Source: Oscheius dolichura (lineage: Eukaryota > Nematoda > Chromadorea > Rhabditida > Rhabditidae). From it: a stretch of DNA of 64,000 nt. Of the stretch, positions 21,668 to 31,881 are shown piece after piece (the stretch's first letter is position 1; each line of letters starts with the position of its first letter). The notes beneath the pieces are model-generated. The model ran no database searches. It was not told the origin of the DNA and worked only from the letters and a program-made list of their open reading frames with translations. The translations under genes were made by a program, and so were the position numbers. Location of the stretch: NCBI GenBank assembly GCA_932521035.1, contig OW051496.1, forward strand, positions 3,224,001-3,288,000, read 5' to 3'.

Positions 21668-23338
21668 TTACACTGTGGAATTAGAAAGGATAGCAGCCAG
21701 ATGGCGGGGAATAACAATTGAAGACATATCACGGCACTCATCGGGAAGAAAAGGACCCTCTCTCCAGCTTTTTCCATTAAATATTTCAGTTTTATCGAGA
21801 GATTTGTCTGTGTCACATCCTCCAATTACAAAAATCTCATTGTCAAGGACAGTTGCAGAAAAGTAAGATCGAGGTTGTTTCATTGGCGGCAGTTGTTTCC
21901 ATGTTCCTTTTCCTTCTAGATTACTCACTTCCAGTACAGTATTGACATCTGTATTTCCATCATAACCTCCCATTAAAATGAGATTATTTCCATAAGAAAT
22001 GAGAGAATGACCAAGAAGAAGTGTTGGCATATCATTCAGCTCCGTCCAGACACCACTCTCCGGGTCGAAACATTCCACACTTTTCAAAAAATTTGGGCGA
22101 TCAAATCCGCCATCTCCACCACAGACAATGAATTTGCCATTATTAACTGCTGCAGCTGCATAACCTCGCAAATATTTCATGTCCCTAAAATATTGATTAG
22201 CCGTGATTGAGCCTTGTATCATCTCGTTTGAGAGACGAACCTCGTCTTGAGTGTGGATCAGGGCTGGGCGGGATGGCCATTTTCGAAACGGGGCGGGAAC
22301 GGAACGGGATGACATGCTCATCCTGTTATGCGGGACGGGAAAATCCCCGGGGTAATCCCGCGGGACGGGACGGGAACGGTACGGGACTCGTCCCCCAAAA
22401 AAGCGGAATGAAACGGGAGGGGAATCCCGCACAGCCCAGGTGTGGATCTTGTTTGGTCGCGAGACAGACTCGTGATCACGTCTCGCTCTAATAACTCCTT
22501 TACTCGTTCAAGCCTAGTTTTATTTTGGCCTTTTTTCCAACTATCGGGGTTTCAACTACGGGACCATTTGGCATTTTCGCGAATAAAAATGCCTAAATTC
22601 CAGGTTGAGATTTCAAAATAGGCACATTTCGCTCGCCAAGTTCCCAAATGGTCCCGCAGTTGAAAACCGGCCGTTGGAAACCGACTATAGAAGAAGAGAA
22701 AAATTTGGGAAAGTGTTCAACTCACGGCATTTTAATCCATTTGTTCTCTTTCGGATCATATCGCTCCACACTTTTCAACTTCCATCCTCCAAACACCCAG
22801 ATGGATCCATTCCATTCCACTCTACTATTTGTAATACTCCATCGTTCCTCATTCATATCTGCCAATCGTATCCATTTCAATGTTTTGTTATCCAATTTGT
22901 ATAATTCTTTAGCCATCGAACCACCGAATATATAGATCTCTCCATCGAGATATACTGCACCTCCGCCATCAAGTACTTTCGGTAATTTCAATGCCAATTT
23001 GATCCATTTGTCTTGTTTCAAAATGACCATTTCATCACTTCCTCTGTTATCTTTTCCTCCTCCAAGGACCAAAATCTAAAAGAATGTTAATTATTCTATT
23101 CCCCAATATCTCACCGTTCCCTTATCCACTTGTCCTGTGATCTTTTCCAGGTTGTCTATCGCTGCAGTCCAATTCGGACCATTCCCCTCTAAAAATACAG
23201 CTCATTATCACCCCCCAACATACCGTTTCTACCCGAGTTCTGCTCCATTTTCCCCTTCAATTCTCTATTTTCCGCCTCCAGCCTGCCTATTCTTCCGATC
23301 ACCGTGTGGGTATTCGCTTCAGAAGGATTAGTTGCCAT
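21668..23338 (-). CDS. Kelch-repeat protein, copy 2 (intact)
   Basis: Four exons, 23224-23338, 23115-23188, 22726-23075 and 21668-22184, with consistent phases, encode 351 residues. The N-terminus ([28 protein letters not shown]) looks coiled-coil, followed by a short segment (GPNWTAAIDNLEKITG) from exon 2 and then six kelch-type GG motifs. The C-terminus is SIVIPRHLAAILSNSTV. The last intron ends at a strong AATATTTTAG acceptor, so WIKMP joins DMKYLRGYAAAAV, the usual kelch PM...R...AA pattern. This is the only copy with all exons and an open frame. Function is unknown. About 20 bases upstream of the shared 5' flank (ending near 23503) the broken Helitron begins. Confidence 0.8.
22236..22668. 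repeat. Repeat insertion in kelch copy 2 intron
   Basis: Same insertion as at 5769-6116: GGGACGGG-rich sequence followed by a small inverted repeat (TTTCAACTACGGGACCATTT near 22550 and its inverse near 22642-22668). It is longer here because the GGGACGGGAACGG tract is expanded (about 22290-22395). Copy 3 has no insertion at this point. Confidence 0.7.
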
Positions 23339-23526
23339 TAGAGTAGCTGAAATAGTTTTTATGGAAAGGTTGAGAAATGGGAAAAGTCGATTTGAACAAG
23401 GGAAGAGGCAGGCAACGCCCTTGATAAGGGAGACTTTGATAAGAAACGGAAATTGTTGCAGCTGTCGCGTTTGCCAGTGTTTGGCTAGTATAATATTATT
23501 CATATGGCCACAAGCTGTACTCTCTG

Positions 23527-26098
23527 ATGAAAGGTGACCAGAAGAAGCTAAATTTCCGCGAAAGGCTGGAATTGTATGCAGTGGAGAATTTGGAGGAGGC
23601 GAAGCTGTGGGAGGTCAATCTGGATGCCACAAGTCTTATTGGCAACTCTGGCCCCAGTATAATGGTGGATGATGTTGGCTTCGAAGAAATCGTCGACGAG
23701 GAAGTGGCTCAACATGAATATGATGCTGAAGATGATTTGAGATTCGCGAACGAAATCAGTGAAGACAGTGAAGATGGCGAAGAAGAGTGCCCCAAAGAGA
23801 GAGAGGCTGGACGGAGAGATGCCCACGGCTACAAGAATACAACAGCAGAAGATGTTGTCGATTGTGATATGAACGAAGAAGACCACGAGATGGATTTTCA
23901 AGACGCGATAGCTCCTGCTTTCAATCCTATCCAGCCAAATGAATGGAATGACGATGAGCCGAACGACACGGAAGTTCAAGAGGAGAATGGCCGGACGAAT
24001 GATCATCATATCAGTCAAAACGAAGAATCCGGTGAAGCCGTAGAAGATACTGTAGAGGTGGATGAAACTGAAACAGGAGAGAATGTATCAAAGAAGACTG
24101 GCCCACGGCCTGATGCCTCTCTCAGGCAATATGTGACATATGTCTACCAGAGGAGGAAGTTGATTGCCAATAGATTTCTCAGAGGCGATAAGCTTGGGCA
24201 GCTCTTCTTAATAGTCCATTTTATGAGAATGCTGAGTCAACGGTACAATTTTATCCGAGAGAAATGCGCCGAATACATGACCAGCACTAAGGCCAAGATG
24301 TTGAAGGCTCGCCAAAGACTGGCTGATAAACTGAAGCTTGGAATCACAATTGGCGCCCAATTCTCCGTTCCGCATACAGTTCCTGGCTCCCCGAGATGGC
24401 TTCAGCAGAAGTTTGAGAATGCCGTTGCTATGTGTAACGCTTTCGGACGGCCGGATCTCTTCGTGACGGCAACGTGAATTGGCCAGAGATAAAGGTTAGA
24501 GCGTCTTTGAATCCCAACAACCCGTTTTAGAGCAAAATTGCTTCCGTTGAAACTTGGACGGACCCAAAAACAATCCGAAGCTGAGGAAGTTGGTCGAGGA
24601 CTTCATGGTGCATAGTCCCTGTGAAGGGAATCCTACGGTAATGCTTTGTTCATTGGACTTTTCTATTCAAATTTTAGGCATATTGTCGCGTTGGCCTGAA
24701 TCCATCGAAAATCCAGTGCGCGAAGGGGTTCCCCAAATGTTTCAATGATGGAACCAAGGCTGGTGACAGGTATTACCCTGAATTAGAGAGGCCCAATGAT
24801 GGAGAGCACTGCTCGAAGAATAAGAAAGCCGACAACCGGTACATCGTACCGTATAATACCCAGCTTCTGACCTTCTGGGAAGGTCACATAAATATCGAAG
24901 TGATCTCCGCCCTCAGCATCGTCAAATATATTTTCAAATACCTTTTTAAAGTAAGAACAAGAGTGATTTCTTGTAAACTAGACCAATTTCAGGGTTTTGA
25001 CCGTGTTCTGGTGGAGATTGCAACGGGGGCGGATTCTTTGGACAAAAATGCCATGACGATCGACGGCCATCTTGTACTTCCGAAGAATATCAAGATACCG
25101 GAAGGAATGCTGAAACAAAGGAGAGAAGATGCCAAGAAGCTGTTGCGAAAGAGAGGAATCCCTTTGGTAGACAAAGATGGAAGACCGACTGTCGTTTATA
25201 ACGAGTTTTGGATAGTGGAAGATATGAGGGCTGTTACTTCCTGCGAAGCCGCCTGGGAGTTTGCTGGCTACGAGCGCCATTCGGCCTCTCAAATGGTCGT
25301 CAACAACAGCATCCACGCGGAGAATGAGGAGAGACTGTTCTACACAGCTGAAGGACAAGAGGAGATGTTAGAAGCGATACAGAAGGATGACCTCAAGACC
25401 AAACTCAAGGCATGGTTCCAGCTCAATAAGAAGGACTCCAAAGCCCACGATTACACGTTTGCGGATCTGCCATTGGGCTATATTTTCGAGAAGGGTGAAT
25501 GGCGGCCAAGGAAGAAGAGAATGTTAGTTCTTCGTTTGTATTTTCAACTCTTTCTTTTAGAAATAATCTCGTGACAAGGATCAAAGGCGTGAATCCTAGA
25601 TATAAGGAGATCTATGCCATCCGCCTTCTCTATACCAATCTGAAAGGCATCCAGTCGTTCGAAGAGCTGAGAACAGTCAATGGCACCGTTTATGCAACAG
25701 CAGTCGAAGCAGCCACAGCTCTTGGCTTCATGAATGGGAAGAAGGAGTGGGACCTTTGTTTGGCCGAAGCCAGCAATTACGACAACCCCACGGCTCTCCG
25801 ACGTCTCTTTTGTCAAATAATTACGAACAATCCTGTCACCGCGGTTTATACCCGAGAGCTCTACGAGAAATACAAAGTCTACTTCTATGCCAACAAAAGA
25901 TGGGAAGAAAAACATCTCGAAGCCCATGCCCTCTACCATATGCATTCTTATTTGGCAGCTAATGGCAGCACTTTAGAGGAACATGGCTTGCCCAGTCTGA
26001 AGAAAGAAGAGCTTCTGGCAGAGGATCTCATCGACGACTCTGGAGGTCTATTATACACGGAGAGGTTATCCAAAAGAGAGGCGGCTACATTGAAAAAG
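23527..26098 (+). pseudogene. Helitron Rep/helicase protein, N-terminal part (broken)
   Basis: An acidic N-terminal region leads to a Helitron N-terminal-like domain (RRKLIANRFLRGDKLGQLFL... CNAFGRPDLFVTAT). The frame then stops at 24475, exactly where Helitrons carry CNPNWPEI: the bases after ACGTG jump to AATTGGCCAGAGATA, as if 7 bases were lost. Reading resumes at 24554-24637 (KLRKLVEDFMVHSPCEGNPT), 24678-24950, 24993-25522 and 25561-26098 with normal short introns; these carry CAKGFPKCF and the tyrosine motif YIFKYLFK. The intervening ~70 residues, which normally include the HUH metal-binding GLPHAHIL, are absent. Rep normally nicks single-stranded DNA for rolling-circle transposition; without HUH this copy cannot. 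Confidence 0.85.
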
Positions 26099-26133
26099 GT
26101 TTGTTCTTCTGTTACAAGAGGACTGGTTTTTAG

Positions 26134-26892
26134 ACTATGACGGAAGAACAGAGAAAGGCCTTCGACGGAATTATTCAAGGAATACAGAGTGGCGAGCAGA
26201 TGACATTTTTCCTGCAGGGAAGTGGAGGTACGGGCAAGACCCGAATAATGAAAGCTCTCTTCCATGAATATCGATCTCAGAAGAAGAATGTCGCCTGTGT
26301 GGCTCAAACTGGAATAGCTGCTTCTCTTCTGCCACTCGGATCGACGGCTCATCGTCACTTCAAGATTCCATTGTCAGCTGAAGAAAATATGCATTCGACT
26401 CTCGACCATGAAACCAATGAGGCAGAATACTTGAGGCGATTGGATCTGATTATTTGGGATGAGGCCACGATGGCGGACCGGAGGATTCTTGAATGCGTCC
26501 ACAAATTAATGACTACGCTGAGATATGACCAGAACAACAAGATCTTTGGCGGATGTCCGTTCGTTTTTGCCGGTGACTGGAAGCAGACGCTTCCTGTCGT
26601 TCCAGATGCTCCCGGAGAAGGTGTAATCAACTACACCGCAATCGAATGGCCCTGGTTGAAGGAAGTGAAAGTAATTCAGTTGACTACAAATATGCGGGCG
26701 AAAGATGACCCCCAATTTGCTGAATACTGTGCCAAAGTCGGCTCCGGAGAGGCTAACATCTACCCTGAGAGGAGAACAGCGGATCAGCTGGTCCGATTGC
26801 CTGTCAATCGTCTTGTCGGAAGTACAAAGGAGTTGATTACAAAGATCTATGGCGACGAGGGATCCGGAGAAACTATTAAATATAAAAGATAA
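26134..26892 (+). pseudogene. Helitron Pif1-like helicase, C-terminally truncated
   Basis: Spliced in phase after the 36 bp intron 26099-26133 (KK to TMTEEQRKAFDGI). It carries Walker A GSGGTGKTRI, a Walker B-like LIIWDEAT, the GDWKQTLPVV motif III region and LTTNMRAKDD, all diagnostic of Pif1-type helicases in Helitrons. It stops at 26890-26892 just after GSTKELITKIYG, so the second RecA-like domain with its later motifs is missing. The sequence changes abruptly after about 26880, suggesting a deletion or another insertion. I could not find the element's 3' hairpin and CTRR end. Confidence 0.85.
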
Positions 26893-27408
26893 GTTGTATC
26901 ATCTGATATTTAAAGGGTTTAAACCCTCAAAACCTTGTGTACAAAAGCAGTCGTGTGATTTAGAGTGCCATTCTTCTAGCCTTTCAATAATGAGGTATCC
27001 TAAGAAGCAGCAGAACATCGAAGAGAATGGGACTAAACAACAACAAAGACAAGTTTTTGTTTTATTCAGTGGCATTTTAGGAATTAACTATACGCCTATA
27101 GCGTAATATTGCCAAAGCATTGGTATTTTCGATAATTTTTCCTAGCGCAGTAGAGCTAGTCTTATTATATCCATAATTTTCTGAAATTGCATTGAAATGA
27201 ATATGCCCCGATTCAAGGTATTGCTCGCTGAAAAAGCCAATTGTTTTCCATCTTTTAACAAAGTCTGGAAAATGAACTGAAAAGCTTTCATTATTTTAAA
27301 TTTAAAAAAGGAATACCAGTAATGTTGTGTATTTTTGGGGTGCAGTGAATTGCAGGCATATAAGTCAGAAAAAGGCATGGGAGCGATCGGCACGTATCTA
27401 TTACTTCC
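26893..27408. other. Repeat-like AT-rich spacer
   Basis: No gene recognised. A small palindrome GGGTTTAAACCC lies near 26917. The spacer joins the truncated Helitron to the minus-strand transposon ORF. Confidence 0.35.
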
Positions 27409-29420
27409 TTACATTCTTGATCGCTTAGCATTTTTGGAGCGAGATAATGGAAAATTATAGCCAAAGGCTTGCAAATCTAGGGTATATTTTAAACAACTTA
27501 ATTCTTTTGTTACTTTTTCGTATTTCTCTGCGATACATCTGACTAAAGTTAGAGTATTTGAATTTGTATCGGTATATTCTATAAGACATCGTACTATAGC
27601 TTTGATATTTAGTACAAAATTGTGCGCAGAATTGCCTTGGAGGCACCCTAGAAATTTTTTTAAAATTAAAAATCGTATTCTTACCTCCATGATACGCTTC
27701 TTCTTTTACTGTATAAGTTTTTAAGGCTTTTTCCAAAGCCGGCAAAAGTTCCCCATCCTTTCGATTTTGCTTTAATTCGAATTTCAGTTTAGAACAATAA
27801 CTTAGAGCATCAACAGAATTGGTAAACAATTTCTCTGCAGAAAAAGACTCCGTAGAAATATCGCAATGTCGACAGCTAAATTTTTGAGGTTTGAAGGAAT
27901 TAATTAAATTTTACATTTTACACAAATATTGCGACTTTTGGTTCTCAATGTCTGTCTGATCTTCATTACTTAGAAAACCTTCACATATAGCATGCATCCA
28001 TGTGGAGCATCGCTGGCATTTTAGCCATTTATTCTAAAATACGGTCAGTACTTCCCGAAATGTATACCGAAATGGCATGAGGTAGCTTAACTCCTATTCT
28101 CCCATAACAATAACTTCGCTCGCAATTTTTCCGACATTTCTGCGTTAATAATGACATTATTATCTAAAATTCTCATGCTATTACGAATAGTTATTAGCTC
28201 ACTTTTTGAATTAATCTTAGAGAGAAATCTCTTTCCATGCTCGATCGCTTTATCAAATCCAGTAGTGTTTAATTTAGAAGATTCTACTTTAGTAACTTTT
28301 GCAGATTTAACTGAGTTGGAAGGAAGATCATCCTTTTTCGGTTCCTTTTTCTTTAATATGCACATTTCCAGATAATTTACATCCTCTATTAGTTTTTCGT
28401 ATAGGATTTGAACAGGTGCAATGATGCTATGAAGCGTAGGAGGAACTATATAAGGAGCAGAGATTTGTATTAGTGGCTCTTCTTTAATTCCAGGTTCATC
28501 CAAAGCGTAACTGCGAAGAGGTAAAGCCACGAGGGAGAGAGTCTCCCACTTCCTTAGTGAAATGTTGAGAATAGGACAAAGAAGGCATGGATTTTTCGAA
28601 GCCTGGCCGGCGTGACCTTTCAAAGCTGATAATCCCTTATTATCGCCGATGATAAACAGCTGGACCGCAGTAGATGTTCCATTGAAGCGTATGTGTTTAA
28701 TGTTCTCAATTTTCTTGAAGAGCTCGTCGAATACGCGGAGATTCCTAGCATTATCTTGTCCTACAAGAGCTCCAACAACCAATTGACAGTATCGACTTTG
28801 GTTTTTCTCCATATTTGCGAAGGAGATAGTCACTTTGGAAAACTCTTTCGCCTTGTCCATAGCTAAGCGCATCCACAGAGCTCCACCAGTAATTGCAATG
28901 TCAAATTTTTCGCTTAGAATATGAACGTAATTGGATAACACTTCTTCTACGTTGGAGATATACGCATAGTGGACTGTACGTGTATATTCGGGTGAAATAA
29001 TAAGTTCAGCTTTCAGATCATCTACCTCATCGCCTTTACTATCTCGACACAAATAATTTAGCACGGCAATCATGTATTCTCTTTTACGTCTGAAGGGTTT
29101 ATGATAGTGTTTCAGATGTATCCACCTTAAAGGGACTGTCAGGGACCTTTTTTTTCGGTAGCGGGTCCTGCAGCGATTGAACCAACTAGCGTCCTCCGCC
29201 TTTGGCGCGCTTTGGCGAAACACGAATTTTTGAATTTTTTGAATTTTTTTCTTCGTTTTTTGACATTTTCTGAACGTCTATGGTGACACATTCCGTAAAA
29301 ATATTACGAATTCGTGCAATTTCGATCGCGCGCCTACCGTAACCAAATAAGGTCCATGACAGTCCCTTTAAAGATCTTTTTTTGTCATTAGATGACTTCT
29401 TCTCTCTCACGGGAAGCTTA
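27409..29420 (-). pseudogene. Transposon-type protein with PHD-like finger, split by a MITE
   Basis: Minus-strand pieces: 29372-29420 (VREKKSSNDKKRSL), then after a MITE 28087-29130, a finger-like region about 27925-28040 and 27880-27685, and 27409-27647. The large piece has ALWMRLAMDKAKEFSKVT, GDNKGLSALKGHAGQASKNP with CLLC, and PPTLHSIIAP. The pattern (DKG..., GD...L...GL.GA...C..C) is familiar from large, poorly classified transposon proteins in cnidarians and other animals. Next comes KCQRCSTWMHAICEGF, like a PHD finger, and a C-terminal EEAYHGGCLQGNSAHNF, in phase across the intron 27648-27684. The family is recalled by pattern only. No catalytic residues can be assigned. It belongs to an element whose ends I could not find. 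Confidence 0.5.
29131..29367. mobile_element. TTAA-flanked MITE, 237 bp, inside the transposon ORF
   Basis: Termini AGGGACTGTCAGGGACC and its inverse (GGTCCATGACAGTCCCT) are bounded by TTAA at 29127-29130 and 29368-29371. It has no coding capacity. Removing the element with one TTAA joins KKRSL to RWIHLKHYHK in frame, showing it landed in an already existing coding exon. Confidence 0.85.
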
Positions 29421-30462
29421 ACGTGGGGATGGTAAGGACGACCATAGATATCATTAAATACGTAAATATGTTTAAATTTGGTTTCATAAATAGAATCCTT
29501 AATTCAGATAATTATCAAGTGAAGTGAAAATACCAGGAGGTGATCTCTATCAATGAGATAAGGCTGTTTAATTTTTTAAGATGGAATCTCACCATGACTT
29601 CGACGTTCCTGAGTATAATCTTAATTATCTTATATAAAAAATGTTTTCAGAGGGGTCAACTGTTTCCTGGCGAAGGTAATGGAGTGTTAAACCCGAGAAG
29701 AGGGTACGGCAGAAGTGACCTAGGAGGTGTTAACATGCCAAAATCGTCGGGATCAAGCTGAATCGGGTTGACCGGCTTCCGACCTGCTCCACTTCGTGTT
29801 TTTTTACCCTAAAGTTATTTCTTGCAGAAAATAAAGAAGGAATTGCAGATAAATTATTATTCCTCGCAACATACGTTTTGCGGAGAAACAGGAGTGTCCT
29901 CCTCTTGGATGCGCTCATAATCAGATGTAGATAAAGCAGCTAGCTAAATCCAGTGTTTCAGGAGAAAGAGCATACAATACATTCAATAACTATAATTTAT
30001 TTTTGCGTTTTTCATTGACAATATCATACGTTCATCAGTATCTGATGTTATTATTATTTCACTATTTTTATCTGATCATTTTCATACAAAAAGAGTATAA
30101 ATTGGTGTACAATATGTTAATAAATACAGGAAAAACGAGAAAAAAAACGAACAAAAGAAACTTCGAACTGCAAATCCCCCTTTGAATTCCCGCGCGAGTC
30201 TCTTCAGGACCCGTCCCCTCCGCCCTTTATCTCTAAATGCCGGCCTCGGCGAGCTGTGTGACAGACTATATTCTACAATTTATTTTAGTGTCCGTTGTGT
30301 ATGCACCCTTTTCAGCGAAACGGTAAATTTTGAACGCTTTTTTATCTCCGAACGTCTTTCTTTCGTCTGTGTTTTCGACTAATCGCGACGTATATTATTT
30401 TTAACGTAGAATGTTATTGTATATAAAAAGGACGGAGTTATTTTGCAACGTTATTTTTTCAG
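29421..30462. other. Intergenic, with a shared 34 bp segment
   Basis: No gene seen. Bases 30260-30293 (GACAGACTATATTCTACAAT and onward to TTTTAGTGTCC) match, in reverse orientation, the flank and terminus of the palindromic element at 51596. This suggests a remnant of the same insertion site or of a repeat that carried it. The sulfurtransferase promoter must lie at the right end. Confidence 0.45.
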
Positions 30463-31724
30463 ATGGCACTGCAGCGATTTGTGTCGGCAGCTACAGTCCA
30501 CGATCTCTGGAAGAAAGGATTAGTTAATCAGTTAGGTTTTCTTTTCAAGCTATTCATAATGCTTTGTTTTCAGTGGAGGAATTCGCGTTTTGGACTGTTC
30601 TTATGCCATTCCTCAGAAGTTAGATCATAAATTATTCAAAGAAGAATTATATGGTAAATTTGAACTACTTCATAAAAATCCTACACCGTTAGTTGTCTTT
30701 ATTCGATAATTTTATTTGTTTTAGATCAGTAAAACTTTATCTTTCTGGTCATATTCCTGAAGCCGTTCATATGAATCTAGATGCAGCCGTTTATCCATCA
30801 AAATATGAAAGATTCGCTATGTATCCACCAGAATTATTTGAACAATATATTCAAGTAAGCTGATGTTATCGTTTATACCATTTTTAATTTTACTTTTAGT
30901 TGTTAGGAGTCCACAAAGATGAGCATTTAATTCTTTACTCAAAAGGACCACTTTCTGGAATGATGTTTCCTGCTAGATGTGCTTGGCTTTTCAAGGTACG
31001 CAACAATTATTTCTTAAATTAATTTATATTTTAAGGCTTATGGGCATGATAAAGTATCACTAATGGACGGCGGCTGGAATCAATGGCTACATTCTGGCTA
31101 TGAAATATCATTTGACAAAGTAGAAGTGCCGAAAGGTGACTGGAAGGCCGGGAATTTATTGGACAAATACACAATTCAATATGATGAACTCAGGAAGTTA
31201 GACGAAGGTGGAAAAGAGATAATTGATAGCCACGATAAAGTTTGTTTTTATATGTATATTTTTATACGTATTTTATAGATAAACTTCCTTGATAGTCGGT
31301 CAAGAAAACAGTTCGAGGGAAAAGAAGATACCGGATTAGATCCATACAGTGCGTTACTATATTTTTCCTTCTTCATTATTTTACTTTAGTGGTGAATGGT
31401 TGCCGTGTACCCGGCTTCAAAAATTGTCCTTCTCATGAACTTCTTACGGAAGAAGGATTGATAAAGCCTCCAGGAGAAATTAAACAATGGCTAAGTGCTA
31501 ATGGCTACGAAGAGGAAAAGCCGGTTGTGACAAATTGTAATACCGGAATGACAGCTTCCCTTCTGGCGTATGCTATTGACGGAGTGATAGAAGAAACCCC
31601 TCGCTTATACGGAGTTAGTTTTGACTTTGACTCTTTACTGCTCATGTAATTGCAGGGATCTCTGAAAGAATTGGAGATGCGAGCACCCGAGAAGATCTCC
31701 GAAGGACCAAATCATCTTTCTTGA
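30463..31724 (+). CDS. 3-mercaptopyruvate sulfurtransferase (rhodanese family)
   Basis: Eight exons: 30463-30530, 30574-30653, 30730-30854, 30900-30995, 31036-31239, 31279-31348, 31390-31613 and 31656-31724, total 311 residues in phase. Two rhodanese domains: the N-terminal one has GGIRVLDCSY, SGHIPEAVHMN and LMDGGWNQW; the C-terminal one has NFLDSRSRKQFEG and the active-site loop CNTGMT with Cys264, matching the CG(S/T)GVT loop of mercaptopyruvate sulfurtransferases. Length fits this enzyme (about 300). It moves sulfur from 3-mercaptopyruvate to thiols such as thioredoxin, in cysteine catabolism and H2S production. ATG 30463 follows directly on TTTTTTCAG, so a 5' UTR intron or a trans-spliced leader is likely. 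It converges on CAND1, 157 bp away. Confidence 0.88.
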
Positions 31725-31881
31725 TATCAGTCTCTCATAGTATTGTTTGTTCTATGTTTGTTAAATTACATTTTGTTTGGATACACGTGACAAGAATAAT
31801 AACTTTATCAAAATTACACATACTCTGTGGAAACTATCCACAATTTAACACCGTACAAATGAACCGAGATTAAAACACATT

